Positions 12,624 through 20,408 of a DNA stretch of 64,000 nt are shown in pieces; the first letter of the stretch is position 1; every line of letters begins with the position of its first letter. The notes beneath the pieces are model-generated. The model saw only the letters and a program-made list of their open reading frames with translations, ran no database searches and was not told the DNA's origin. This stretch comes from Halobacteriales archaeon YIM A00010 (GTDB taxonomy: Archaea > Halobacteriota > Halobacteria > Halobacteriales > Haloarculaceae), in contig JAKCFJ010000001.1 of assembly GCA_025041175.1 (NCBI GenBank), positions 2,794,635 to 2,858,634 on the forward strand. The letters are read 5' to 3'. The position numbers and the translations under genes were made by a program.

Positions 12624-13226
12624 TCACCCCGTTCGTTGCCAGCGTTCGTAGGCTTCCCGAGCGGCTTCGGCGTGGTTTTTGTGCCACACAGGAACGTCCT
12701 TGATCGGGACGTACCGCACGTCCAGACCTTCGCCGGACAGTTCGATCGTGCCGCCCTGGACGGTACACAGATACACGTGCATCACCAGCGCGTGGGGACC
12801 GTACTCGCCGGGTTTACGGGTGTAGATGCCAGTGAGCTCGACCGGTTCGACGGAAAGCCCCGTCTCCTCCCGTGCCTCACGAACAGCTGTTTCACGCGGT
12901 GACTCGGTTGGCTCGGTGTATCCGCCGGGTAGACACCACGTTTCGTCGTCCGCGCGCTGTTGCAGCAGGATTCGGCCGTTTTCGTCGAACACCGCGGCGT
13001 CCCCGCTCACCTTTGGCGTGACGTACCCCAGCTCCGCCGCAAACCGCTCTCGAACCTCCGTGTCCGGAAGATCGACCGCGCGACCGTACCACTCGCTGAC
13101 CAACTCCAGTATGCGTTCATAACGCTGTTCGTCGTATGGATCGTCCGCGTACCGAAGTCCAACGGTCGCTAGGATCCGAAGCTCATCGAGCAACACCAGC
13201 ATCGAGTCGGTGTCTTCCCCACCCAT
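12624..13226 (-). CDS. NUDIX hydrolase with NUDIX N-terminal domain
   Basis: 200 residues. The first 60 or so form the helical N-terminal domain found in one NUDIX subfamily (LLDELRILATVGLRYADDPYD). The NUDIX box GYTEPTESPRETAVREAREETGL fits Gx5Ex7REUxEExGU and binds Mg2+ for hydrolysis of a nucleoside diphosphate linked to another group. Relatives with this N-terminal domain act on ADP-ribose or similar sugars, but the substrate is not shown here. An in-frame start 20 codons earlier is unlikely, because the chosen MGGEDTDSM gives the acidic start typical of halophiles. Confidence 0.88.
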   Translation of the reverse strand: MGGEDTDSMLVLLDELRILATVGLRYADDPYDEQRYERILELVSEWYGRAVDLPDTEVRERFAAELGYVTPKVSGDAAVFDENGRILLQQRADDETWCLPGGYTEPTESPRETAVREAREETGLSVEPVELTGIYTRKPGEYGPHALVMHVYLCTVQGGTIELSGEGLDVRYVPIKDVPVWHKNHAEAAREAYERWQRTG

Positions 13227-13320
13227 GTATGTCGTATGTCTGATCAGTGCTGGCGGCAAAATAGGTTGCGAACAGAGTGGGGACAACAGCTACAACTGGC
13301 CTGCGATGTCGTCTCGCCGG

Positions 13321-13746
13321 TCACGCCCGGCCTGCGATGTCTTCGGCGATCGAATCGAGTTCCTCGTCGCTCAGCTCCGGCCGGGAGCCGGTGATCGCGT
13401 GGATCGGGCCGCCGCCGTCTCCCTCGAAGCGGGGAATGATGTGGCCGTGGACGTGTGGCACCTCCTGGCCCGCGGCGGCCCCGTTGTTGAACGCGACGGT
13501 CGTTCCGTCGGCCTCGATCGCCGTTTCGACGGGCGACACGAGCTGATACAGCGCATCGAGCACCGCCCCCGACAGCGCTTCGGGGAGATCGTTCAACCGT
13601 TCGTGGTGCGTTTTCGGAATGACGAGCACGTGCCCCGGAGCGAGCGGGTTCGCGTCGAGAAACGCGAGCGTCTCCTCGTCCTCGTACACGGTTCGGCTGG
13701 GGATCTCTCCGTCCACGATGGCACAAAAGATGCAGTCGTCGCTCAT
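13321..13746 (-). CDS. HIT family nucleotide hydrolase/transferase
   Basis: 141 residues with the complete histidine triad HVHGHIIPR (His98, His100, His102), where the middle His attacks the alpha-phosphate of a nucleotide. The N-terminus CIFCAIVDGEIPSRTVYED is the canonical HIT/Hint start, with a Cys pair that can bind zinc. Members hydrolyse AMP-lysine, Ap4A or related compounds; the physiological substrate here is unknown. It lies about 95 bp from the NUDIX gene on the same strand and diverges from the Usp gene. Confidence 0.92.
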   Translation of the reverse strand: MSDDCIFCAIVDGEIPSRTVYEDEETLAFLDANPLAPGHVLVIPKTHHERLNDLPEALSGAVLDALYQLVSPVETAIEADGTTVAFNNGAAAGQEVPHVHGHIIPRFEGDGGGPIHAITGSRPELSDEELDSIAEDIAGRA

Positions 13747-13808
13747 AGCCGATCATCTACCGCGGTTCCCAAGTATGTTTCCCGCGTCCGTCGCCGGACC
13801 GCAGTTTA

Positions 13809-14225
13809 ATGATCACGCGCTCCCGGGTAGTACGTGTGTACGAATACCTGCTCACGATCGACGGGAACGAAGAACGAGCGCAGGCACAGGCCGAAACCGT
13901 CGTCGACCAACCGGCGAACGCCTCGGAGATCCACGCAACGCTCCTCCACGTGTCCACGGAAACGGAGCCGACTCCGATCGAGGAGATGCCCGCGGTCACG
14001 CTGGTACAGGATGTCCTCGAGGACGCCGGAATCGCCACCGACCTCATCGGAATCGAGGGAGAGCCGACCACGGGGATTCTCGAAACCGCAGAGGAAATCG
14101 ACGCGAAACGGATCTGTATCGCGGGCAGAAAACGAACGCCGACGGGAAAGGCGGTCTTCGGAAGCGTTACCCAAGGGGTAATCCTCAGCACGACCCGACC
14201 GGTGCTGGTCTGTCACACGGACTGA
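13809..14225 (+). CDS. Universal stress protein (UspA) family
   Basis: 138 residues with a single Usp domain. It begins with the strand YEYLLTIDGNEERAQAQAETV and ends with RICIAGRKRTPTGKAVFGSVTQGVI followed by TTRPVLVC, the ATP-binding loop (G-x2-G-x9-G-S type) and last strand of the fold. Usp proteins bind nucleotides and respond to stress; their targets are mostly unknown. It is divergent from the HIT gene with about 60 bp between starts. A TATA-like TTTAAT touches the chosen ATG, so a slightly later start is possible. Confidence 0.8.
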   Translation: MITRSRVVRVYEYLLTIDGNEERAQAQAETVVDQPANASEIHATLLHVSTETEPTPIEEMPAVTLVQDVLEDAGIATDLIGIEGEPTTGILETAEEIDAKRICIAGRKRTPTGKAVFGSVTQGVILSTTRPVLVCHTD

Positions 14226-14282
14226 CAACGGTGAATCGTTCCTCACGCCACTCCGGCATCGCCCTGTGCTCGTTCTGTTCTT

Positions 14283-14663
14283 TCACCACGGAAACAGACA
14301 GGCGGTATCGACGCCGATCACGGTCAAAAACGCCGGGACGAAAAGCGGAACGACCGCTGCGACGAGGGAGTAGATCCCACCTCGTACCTGCCGGTTGAGC
14401 GCCCGGACCACTGCCTTCAGGAGGAAGTATCCCGAGATCGTGACCAACCCAACCACCACGAGCTGTGCGACGTTGAACCCGCCCGAACACAACATCTGTT
14501 CTGCCTCTGAGCTCCCGATCTGTTGGGTTATCCGATCGAGCCACGGAACGAAACCAACCAGAAACGCCGACGTGGATGTCGTTTGAGTCCCGGCCCGGTA
14601 GATGAGTCGTCCCCACCGTCTTCCGGAACCGACTATGGCGGTTGGAATTCGAGATCGATCCAT
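14283..14663 (-). CDS. Small membrane protein, unknown function
   Basis: 126 residues. After a basic N-terminal stretch of about 30 residues come a weakly hydrophobic segment (TSAFLVGFVPWL) and two clear membrane helices, NVAQLVVVGLVTISGYFLL and SLVAAVVPLFVPAFLTVIGV. A Cys lies just before the first helix and another near the end. I recognise no family. It is convergent with the Usp gene. The composition fits haloarchaeal membrane proteins, so I consider it real but unassigned. Confidence 0.55.
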   Translation of the reverse strand: MDRSRIPTAIVGSGRRWGRLIYRAGTQTTSTSAFLVGFVPWLDRITQQIGSSEAEQMLCSGGFNVAQLVVVGLVTISGYFLLKAVVRALNRQVRGGIYSLVAAVVPLFVPAFLTVIGVDTACLFPW

Positions 14664-14960
14664 GTGTTTGAATCATCCGAAACCGTTAAAAATTCTTCTA
14701 ATTGTAGTATGATATATAATGAGTACAACGATACAGTGTCGGGCGTAGCTGTTGAAAGATAGCACTCGTGGACGCGTGGGATCCGATCCATCCCTGTCGA
14801 GTTCACACTGACGGGCCTGTCATAACGTCCGTCCGGCACTGTAGTAGCACGATGTCCTCACCGACGATTTATTTCATCACACGCGAAATACGCTCGAGAG
14901 ATGTGAATGCGTTGAATTCCACCCGAATAATCAGTATCCTTCCGCTCGATAGGCAGTCGT
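14664..14960. other. Intergenic region between divergent genes, no gene seen
   Basis: About 300 bp separate the small membrane protein gene from the SDR gene. The left third is AT-rich (tracts such as TTAAAAATTC and ATGATATATAAT) and should hold promoter elements for the leftward gene; the right part contains TTTATTTCAT about 90 bp before the SDR start. I see no coding frame with protein-like composition. Confidence 0.5.
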
Positions 14961-15734
14961 ATGCACGCCTCAGTCGGGACCACGTTGGCGGACGAGCGCG
15001 TCGTTGTCATCGATGGCTATTCGAAGGTGGGTCTCACGACGGCGCGGGCCATCGCCGACAGCGGGGGTCAGGCACTCATCACGGGAGACCCAGGAGGACT
15101 GACACGCGATCACGGCGAGACGCGTGGAGAGGGATCGACCGACGGAGACCGAGAGTCGTCCGGAATCGGGACGTCGATCGCGGAGGAACGGGAACGCATC
15201 GAGGAGCGCGAACTCGACAGCACGAGTGAGACAGCGGTCGAATCGTTCTTGGGGGAGGTCGAGTTCGACCACCTCGTCTGTGTCGGCAGCCCTCGCCCCA
15301 CAGGCGGCGTCACAGAGACCGACACCGAAACGCTCCGGACGATTCTCGACGCGTCGTTTTGGCGGTCGTACTACGCCGCAAAGCACGGGGCAAGCCATCT
15401 CGATGCGGACGGATCAGTGACGTTCGTTACGGGAACCACGGCGACCCGGCCAGCAGTGCAGTTTTTCGCTAGCGGGATCGCAAACGCGGCGCTCGAAACG
15501 CTGACGAAGTATCTCGCTGTCGAGATCGGTCCGGTGCGCGTGAACGCTGTCAGCCCCGGTCGCGTGGATGCGATCGGACTCGAGGAAGACACCCGCCAAT
15601 CCGTGGCGACGGCGCTCCCGGCACGCCGGATCGGGGCGCCCGAAGACGTTGCCGATGCGATCCTGTTTGCCGTGACGAATCCACACGCGACGGGGACCGT
15701 GATCCGCGTCGATGGCGGGGATCTCCTCGTGTGA
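14961..15734 (+). CDS. Atypical SDR-family protein (active-site residues missing)
   Basis: 257 residues with a short-chain dehydrogenase fold. Recognisable parts are RVVVIDGYSKVGLTTARAI (a degenerate TGxxxGxG nucleotide loop), FVTGTTATRP, the core helix with LTKYLAVEIGPVRVNAVSPG, and the ending VIRVDGGDLLV. The YxxxK catalytic pair is absent: the segment reads FFASGIANAALETL, with Asn where Lys belongs and no Tyr four residues earlier. An acidic insert of about 45 residues follows the first beta-alpha unit. Dehydrogenase activity is therefore doubtful. It is convergent with the uracil-DNA glycosylase gene (stops 7 bp apart). Confidence 0.8.
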   Translation: MHASVGTTLADERVVVIDGYSKVGLTTARAIADSGGQALITGDPGGLTRDHGETRGEGSTDGDRESSGIGTSIAEERERIEERELDSTSETAVESFLGEVEFDHLVCVGSPRPTGGVTETDTETLRTILDASFWRSYYAAKHGASHLDADGSVTFVTGTTATRPAVQFFASGIANAALETLTKYLAVEIGPVRVNAVSPGRVDAIGLEEDTRQSVATALPARRIGAPEDVADAILFAVTNPHATGTVIRVDGGDLLV

Positions 15735-15741
15735 GCTGGTG

Positions 15742-16365
15742 TCAGTAGATTGATTCGACCGACTCCCGAACGGCGTCGAGATACGACTCGCGCGTGTGTC
15801 CGAGGCGCGAGAGCCACACCGACTGGTAGGACGGGTGGAGCAGCGGGAGGACGGGTCGACCGAGCGTGGGACAGTCGATCGGCTCGAGCACCAACTCGAG
15901 AAAGCCATCGATCGTTCGCTCCTCCACGGCCAGCAGCGAGCGCGTTGCGTGCTTTCCGGTCGCAACGACACAAACCGGGGCGATCTCCTCGATCTCTTCG
16001 CGGAGATACGGCCGGCAGTTCGCGCGTTCTTCGGCCGTCGGCTCGCGGTTCGATCCTGAGCCGTCGCTGGGAAAGCACTTGACTGCGTTCGTGTAGTAGG
16101 CGTCGGGATGGCCGATCGCGGCCATCAGCTCTCGGATCTTTTGTCCCGAATGACGGGCCGTGTACGCCATCCCGGTCCAGTTGCCTCCTTTCCAGCGGTC
16201 GGCGTCGGGCGTTCCAGCGCCCGGAGCTTCACCGACGACCACGAGATCGGCGTCCCGTGGCCCGACGCCCCACGAGATGCACTCCCTGGAGGTCGTAAGC
16301 GCCGAACACCGCGTACACGTCTGTGCGAGCGGGTTCTGCTGGTCGGGATCGGGAAACTCGGCCAT
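15742..16365 (-). CDS. Uracil-DNA glycosylase family protein (Fe-S, family 4-like)
   Basis: 207 residues. Two early cysteines, TCTRC, and later ones in KCFPSD and NCRPYL supply the ligands for the 4Fe-4S cluster of family 4/5 enzymes. Motif A is VVGEAPGAG, and the C-terminal DNA-binding motif LLPLLHPSYQ contains the catalytic-site His. These enzymes remove uracil, produced by cytosine deamination, from DNA. Between the motifs is WKGGNWTGMAYTARHSG, which differs from the usual GxPFVGxAG of family 4, so the subgroup is uncertain. Confidence 0.85.
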   Translation of the reverse strand: MAEFPDPDQQNPLAQTCTRCSALTTSRECISWGVGPRDADLVVVGEAPGAGTPDADRWKGGNWTGMAYTARHSGQKIRELMAAIGHPDAYYTNAVKCFPSDGSGSNREPTAEERANCRPYLREEIEEIAPVCVVATGKHATRSLLAVEERTIDGFLELVLEPIDCPTLGRPVLPLLHPSYQSVWLSRLGHTRESYLDAVRESVESIY

Positions 16366-16453
16366 ACGCCGACTACCGAACCCAGTGGCGTGAGCCTGTC
16401 GACCTGTCTGTACAGATCCACACGCTCATCACGGTCGGTCCGTAACTGGCCCC

Positions 16454-17083
16454 ATGAGCCGCCGGGAGGTGCGCGAGACCTACGACCGCATCGCGGAGCA
16501 CTTCGCCCAGACCCGTGCGCACGCGTGGGCGGACGTCGAACGGTTCATCGAAACCCAAGAGAACGTCCCACTCGCGCTCGATCTCGGCTGTGGCAACGGT
16601 CGGCACGCCGAGCTGTTGGCACCGCGTGCTGGGACCGTCGTCTGTGCCGATCTGAGCCGCCCGGTTCTCGAGACGGCCCGCGACCGAACCGGCGATCGTG
16701 TCGAACTGCTCCAAACCGACGCCGCCGATCTCCCGCTTCGCTCGGAGAGCGTCGATCTCGCCGTGTACGTCGCCGCGCTCCACCACCTCCCCACGCGTGC
16801 GTTGCGGCTTCGGAGCCTCGAGGAACTCACGCGGGTGCTCACACCGTCAGGGCGGGCGCTCGTGAGCGTCTGGAGCACTGATCATTCCACGTTCGAGGCA
16901 ACCTCTGGCTTCGACACGACCGTCGACTGGACGCTCCCCGACGGCGAGATCGTCGATCGGTTCTACCACATTTACGACCCGGACGAGTTCGAACGCGACG
17001 TTCACGAACGCTGTGACGACGTTCGGGAGATTTTCACCAGCAGCGGAAACTGTTATGCGATTCTCGGAGCGAACGATAACTGA
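16454..17083 (+). CDS. SAM-dependent methyltransferase, Trm9/ALKBH8-like
   Basis: 209 residues with a class I Rossmann methyltransferase fold. Motif I is ALDLGCGNGRHAELL, motif II ends at VCADLSRPVL, motif IV is LAVYVAALHHL and the later strand reads GRALVSVWS. The combination of LDLGCGNGRH, AALHHL, VSVW and the late RFYHIYDPDEF resembles Trm9/ALKBH8, which methylates the carboxymethyl group on wobble U34 of tRNAs. Generic methyltransferases of type 11 share some of this, so the tRNA role is an inference. It lies about 130 bp upstream of tRNA-Gly(UCC), itself a Trm9 substrate in eukaryotes. Confidence 0.7.
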   Translation: MSRREVRETYDRIAEHFAQTRAHAWADVERFIETQENVPLALDLGCGNGRHAELLAPRAGTVVCADLSRPVLETARDRTGDRVELLQTDAADLPLRSESVDLAVYVAALHHLPTRALRLRSLEELTRVLTPSGRALVSVWSTDHSTFEATSGFDTTVDWTLPDGEIVDRFYHIYDPDEFERDVHERCDDVREIFTSSGNCYAILGANDN

Positions 17084-17129
17084 GCGTGTTGTTGTATCGC
17101 GTCGCAATCGCGTAGTGGCCGTCGATGGG

Positions 17130-17138
17130 CATATTTAT
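17130..17138 (+). promoter_or_regulatory. Putative TATA box upstream of tRNA-Gly
   Basis: CATATTTATCA is the only AT-rich box between the methyltransferase gene and the tRNA. It lies about 72 bp before the mature tRNA 5' end, so the precursor would carry a leader of around 45 nt. Confidence 0.4.
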
Positions 17139-17209
17139 CAGTGACCGAGCCTTCACCCACAGATACCGTCGTGAACGCGTCACGACCACCGAGATTGCGA
17201 TCGACGCGA

Positions 17210-17280
17210 GCACCGGTAGTCTAGTGGCAGGACATGGGCCTTCCAAGCCCATAGCCCGGGTTCAAATCCCGGTCGGTGCA
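17210..17280 (+). tRNA. tRNA-Gly(UCC)
   Basis: A full cloverleaf can be folded in 71 nt: acceptor GCACCGG with TCGGTGC (last pair G-U), a D stem GTCT/GGAC, the anticodon stem TGGGC/GCCCA enclosing CTTCCAA with anticodon TCC, a 4-nt variable loop and the T arm CCGGG-TTCAAAT-CCCGG. The discriminator base is A and CCA is not encoded. It reads GGA (and GGG by wobble). No intron is present. Confidence 0.95.
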
Positions 17281-17282
17281 TG

Positions 17283-17309
17283 GTGCTTGTAGCACTATAT
17301 GGTATTTTT
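17283..17309 (+). terminator. Hairpin and T-run after tRNA-Gly
   Basis: GTGCT-TGT-AGCAC forms a 5-bp hairpin directly after the tRNA, followed ten bases later by TTTTT. Archaeal RNA polymerase stops at T-runs, so this is a plausible end of the tRNA transcript. Confidence 0.45.
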
Positions 17310-17760
17310 CGTGATTGAGGGAAAGTGAACGAAATACACGTATAATGGCCACACGTTAGATCCTAAACGGACATTCTAACAAGCTGATGGCGAGTACAGA
17401 ACGCCACATACGAGTTATACTGATCTTATAGATTATACCCATCTGTAATGCGTTTCATTGCTTCTCGGATTTGTTAATAATCCACTTGTTGTTTTCTTTG
17501 GGATAGGGATTGAAAACATATATGATTGTACTAAATCTATACCACCACTTATACTCATAAATCGAACAACAGTACTGTTCATGATTGTCGGAGTCATGCG
17601 TGTCGATTAGTAACCGTCGGTTAAAGGGCATCTTTCCCACGCAAACACCGTTTTTGAAATCTACTTGTCAGTCAGAAGTTGTTAGGCAGCTGTGTCAACA
17701 CACCAAATAATTGCAGCAAGTATATAGGCGTTAGATACAATAGTTTTGTAGGAATATACG
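17310..17760. other. AT-rich intergenic region without a clear gene
   Basis: About 450 bp, much richer in A and T than the flanks, which suggests acquired or non-coding DNA. The only open frame (61 codons on the minus strand) is Tyr/Asn/Lys-rich and unlike haloarchaeal protein, so I do not call it. The end holds TATATA about 35 bp before the next start, a good TATA box for the HTH gene that follows. Confidence 0.5.
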
Positions 17761-18153
17761 ATGAGCTTACTACCACTGAGGAGTGAGGTAGAGGCCTCCC
17801 CAGACGATCCGAGAGTCATCGAGTTGGATGATGATGTAGCCGACATAGCGTTTGAGGCGTTGACGGCTTCGACGACACGGAAAATACTGTCGATTATCTA
17901 TAAACAACCGACAATTCCCACAGAAATCCAAGAGATAATCGATACCTCCCTTCAGAACGTTCACTACCACCTTACGAAGTTAGAGGACGCAGGTCTCATC
18001 GAGCCAGCCGGCGTCGGGTATTCGGAGAAGGGAACAGAAATGACGATGTACGCTCCAGCGAAGGAGGCGGTTGTGCTGGTCGCAGGCTCAGATGACTTTA
18101 ACCTCGAAGATTACATTATTCTAAATAAAGAAGAGAAGACGGAGAATCCGTAG
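17761..18153 (+). CDS. ArsR-like winged-helix regulator
   Basis: 130 residues with one winged HTH: FEALTASTTRKILSIIYKQP leads into PTEIQEIIDTSLQNVHYHLTKLEDAGLIE, then the wing GYSEKGTEMTMYAPA. The text SLQNVxYHLxxLExAxLIE and YSEKGTEM is characteristic of a haloarchaeal regulator family whose usual members carry a C-terminal membrane domain. Here the protein ends about 30 residues after the wing (NKEEKTENP), so it is either a short soluble form or a truncated copy. It stands alone, flanked by AT-rich DNA, and has a TATA box at a leaderless distance. Confidence 0.75.
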   Translation: MSLLPLRSEVEASPDDPRVIELDDDVADIAFEALTASTTRKILSIIYKQPTIPTEIQEIIDTSLQNVHYHLTKLEDAGLIEPAGVGYSEKGTEMTMYAPAKEAVVLVAGSDDFNLEDYIILNKEEKTENP

Positions 18154-18226
18154 GATATGGTTGTTGAACCAAGGGTCCATTGCCACCGCACCGTGGTTAG
18201 CGACGGATGTCGTCGAATGCGGGTTA

Positions 18227-18451
18227 TCATAGACCAGAAGCGCCCGAACGGGGAACGACCCGCCCAACGCTCGAATTCCACCAGCCGTTCCCGTTTTGTG
18301 ATTCCTCGACCGTGGTCCTCGCTGCGTTCCGGACGCCACAGTCGGGGCATATCTCGGCAGCCAGTTTGATTGGCTCACCACAGGACCGACAAAACAGTTC
18401 GTCGCTCTCCTTGGATCGTGATTCCGTCTCCTCATACTGTCGGTCATCCAT
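18227..18451 (-). CDS. Short zinc-ribbon protein, probably a truncated paralogue
   Basis: 74 residues from MDDRQYEETES. It holds a double-knuckle zinc ribbon, LFCRSCGEPIKLAAEICPDCGVRN, then a short polar tail (GNGWWNSSVGRVVPRSG) without membrane helices. The neighbouring gene upstream has a very similar ribbon (YCTNCG..AAELCPHCGVRQ) followed by membrane helices, so this looks like a paralogue that lost its 3' part. Its first seven codons lie in the terminal repeat of a type II inverted-repeat element, whose insertion may have supplied the start. It may not be functional. Confidence 0.4.
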   Translation of the reverse strand: MDDRQYEETESRSKESDELFCRSCGEPIKLAAEICPDCGVRNAARTTVEESQNGNGWWNSSVGRVVPRSGASGL

Positions 18452-18542
18452 CCGTGACTCGACAGTGGCATTGTCGGGCGCACGGAGCAAGTGCCTAACT
18501 GAACAGGCCAGCGAGTACTCAACGAGCCATGACCGACAGTAT
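18434..18542. mobile_element. Type II inverted-repeat element, copy 1 (109 bp)
   Basis: Perfect 14-bp terminal inverted repeats, ATACTGTCGGTCAT and its complement, bound a 109-bp unit with no open frame. The right half (TGAACAGGC, CGAGT, GCCATGACCGAC) matches the second copy further right when that is read in reverse. The last T of the element is the first base of the TGA (read on the minus strand) of the adjacent zinc-ribbon gene. No target duplication is visible. This is a MITE-like, non-autonomous unit or a repeated structured intergenic element. Confidence 0.65.
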
Positions 18543-19000
18543 CAGTAGCCCCCGACGCCGGCCGTCCGAAGATCGCTTTTGGCGTCCGAAATGACCTTCA
18601 AGATGTGGAGCGGAACGAGCAGAAACCCCAAGAAAAAGTAGTGGATGGTGAGGATGTCGAGGAGTGCCCACCCCCACTTACCGACGTATATGTATCCGAC
18701 TGGCCCGAAGAAACAGCCCAGAAGCGCCCCGCCGATCGCGCTCTTGTTGGCGATGCTTTCGAGCTCGTACTGCCGGCGCTCGGAAAGCTCGTTTTTCGTT
18801 CCTGATCGACCGCTGGCGTCAGCTCCCGCCTGCCTGACGCCACAGTGAGGGCACAGTTCGGCCGCTTCGTTGATCGTTCTCCCGCAGTTCGTACAGTACG
18901 CCTCGTCCGGATCCGCCACCTCCTTTTGTTCGTCGGTCGCTCCGGCTGTGTCTAGCTCCTCCGTGCCGGCTCCCTCCGATCGATCCTCGTTGTCTACCAT
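18542..19000 (-). CDS. Zinc-ribbon membrane protein (TM2-like)
   Basis: 152 residues. An acidic N-terminal tail of about 33 residues precedes a zinc ribbon, YCTNCGRTINEAAELCPHCGVRQ. After a charged linker come two hydrophobic helices, SAIGGALLGCFFGPVGYIYV and WALLDILTIHYFFLGFLLVPL. The Gly-rich first helix and the aromatic turn GYIYVGKWGWALLD resemble TM2-domain proteins. Such proteins are common in haloarchaea; the function is unknown, perhaps a metal- or partner-binding domain tethered to the membrane. Confidence 0.75.
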   Translation of the reverse strand: MVDNEDRSEGAGTEELDTAGATDEQKEVADPDEAYCTNCGRTINEAAELCPHCGVRQAGADASGRSGTKNELSERRQYELESIANKSAIGGALLGCFFGPVGYIYVGKWGWALLDILTIHYFFLGFLLVPLHILKVISDAKSDLRTAGVGGY

Positions 19001-19339
19001 TTCTCCACTAGAAAGCGTTACAGGCTTTATATTTTATTTAGATATTTATATACTAATAACGATCTGATCCAAACTGTTGATCCAGTTTCTGTGGCATAGC
19101 TCCCTGCTACGTTACGGTCTCCGCCACGATGTAAATTTTCTATGACACACAATTCGATTGCTGTATCTGAAGGCAGGCAGGTGGTTTTCTCATGCACGAT
19201 GGAGATCGGAATCAATTGATGGGATGGATTTCATATAGAATCGTATATAAAATAATCTAGATGACTTCAGGTAATGAAGGGAATGGATCATTACTGGGAA
19301 GAGGGGAGAAGTTATATTCGGTGATCTATAGTATAGTAC
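19001..19339. other. AT-rich intergenic region with a dispersed repeat
   Basis: About 340 bp with no convincing gene. It contains a segment of about 63 bp (from CTGTATCTGAAGG) that recurs near the right end of the window, described separately. TTATATTC lies about 25-30 bp before the next start and is a likely TATA box. Confidence 0.5.
19161..19223 (+). repeat. Dispersed 63-bp repeat, copy 1
   Basis: The stretch TCTGAAG..GGCAGGTGG..TTT..TCATGCAC..TG.GAG....AATCAAT is shared with a second copy 43 kb to the right in the same orientation, with roughly 70 percent identity by eye. It lies in AT-rich non-coding DNA in both places and may be the end remnant of an insertion sequence. Confidence 0.45.
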
Positions 19340-19708
19340 ATGAAGGGTCCATCTGAGCTTACACGGGGCGAGATGTTCGGCGTTTTCGTGCTACTCACCC
19401 TCGGCGCTGGCTTCGTCGCAATGGCCGCAGGAATGCCGTACTTCTTTCTCATTTGGGTACTCGGTTTTGCAGTTATCTTACCTATCGCCGGTATTCTGTT
19501 CCCTGAGGACGATGCCGACAGCGAACTGGCTGAGGATGAGCGGGGTGCAGACTTATCAACAGATCCACTTACTAGCCTCCGCGACCAGTACGCACGCGGC
19601 GACCTCACTGACGAGGAGTTTGAGCGCAAACTCGACCGTCTGCTCGAAACTGAATCGCCCGAAAATGCCGCCGAGTGGCGTGAACTGGCCAAAGAGAAAG
19701 CCAGATAG
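19340..19708 (+). CDS. SHOCT-domain membrane protein
   Basis: 122 residues. Two adjacent membrane helices (GVFVLLTLGAGFVAMAAG and YFFLIWVLGFAVILPIAGIL) are followed by an acidic linker and a C-terminal SHOCT domain, DPLTSLRDQYARGDLTDEEFERKLDRLLE. SHOCT is a short helical pair often found at the ends of membrane proteins, with a proposed oligomerisation role. It is a single gene with its own TATA box. Homologues are very common in haloarchaea, usually with no assigned function. Confidence 0.85.
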   Translation: MKGPSELTRGEMFGVFVLLTLGAGFVAMAAGMPYFFLIWVLGFAVILPIAGILFPEDDADSELAEDERGADLSTDPLTSLRDQYARGDLTDEEFERKLDRLLETESPENAAEWRELAKEKAR

Positions 19709-19774
19709 CATCCCCTCTTACCCGTTCTGTTCATAATTCGGAAATTTCAATATCACTGCCTCCTTCAGACAACC

Positions 19775-20242
19775 ATGCCTCCTCTAGCAACTGAGGCCGA
19801 TACGGGATCTCCGACACCTGTCGGCGTGAATCACCTCGTGAAATACGGTCTCTTGACAGTCCTTGTCGCTGTCGTCGCAAACGCGCTCGTCCGGCTGACA
19901 GCCATTAGTTTCATCGCTGTCCCGGTTGGCTTCTGGCCACTCGGGTGGGGAGCGGTGATCGTAAGCACTGTCCTCACGGCAGTCGGGGCAACCATCGTGT
20001 ACGGAGCCATCAGCCACTTCTCGACACGACCGAACCAGATATTCACGGTCATTGCTGCGGTCGTGCTGGTGCTCTCGTTTGGCTCGTTCGTCGCGCCAGC
20101 CCCGCCGCTTGTGGATGCACCACTGTCTGTGAGACCGCCCTTAGCCGTGATGCATGTGGTTGTGGCGGTCGTCAGCGTCGCCATACTGACGCGAGCAACC
20201 GGCACTGTGGTGACGCCCGAAATCTCACATAAACGCAGATAA
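19775..20242 (+). CDS. DUF6069-like four-helix membrane protein
   Basis: 155 residues with four membrane helices: GLLTVLVAVVANALVRL, WGAVIVSTVLTAVGATIVYG, IFTVIAAVVLVLSFGSFV and LAVMHVVVAVVSVAILTRA. The spacing and the PxP turn between helices 3 and 4 fit the DUF6069 family of bacteria and haloarchaea as I remember it. No active-site residue is evident. It follows the SHOCT gene on the same strand with about 65 bp between them. Confidence 0.7.
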   Translation: MPPLATEADTGSPTPVGVNHLVKYGLLTVLVAVVANALVRLTAISFIAVPVGFWPLGWGAVIVSTVLTAVGATIVYGAISHFSTRPNQIFTVIAAVVLVLSFGSFVAPAPPLVDAPLSVRPPLAVMHVVVAVVSVAILTRATGTVVTPEISHKRR

Positions 20243-20408
20243 TAGGGCTAATCCACCGTCGCGTGACCGGCGCTCGCTGCCCGTTCCTTGCGTGGCTAGC
20301 CAGTTCCTTCGAGGCTGGTGACCGGACCGTGCCGCAACGTCCCTCACGGTCCCTGCGGGGCCGGAGGTCAGGCAGGATAAGACTGAACCGCGACCGCACA
20401 ACAGACTC

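Noticed and set aside
17455..17640. 61-codon minus-strand frame in the AT-rich region after tRNA-Gly
   Set aside because: Tyr/Asn/Lys-rich composition unlike the organism's proteins and no promoter or homology signal.
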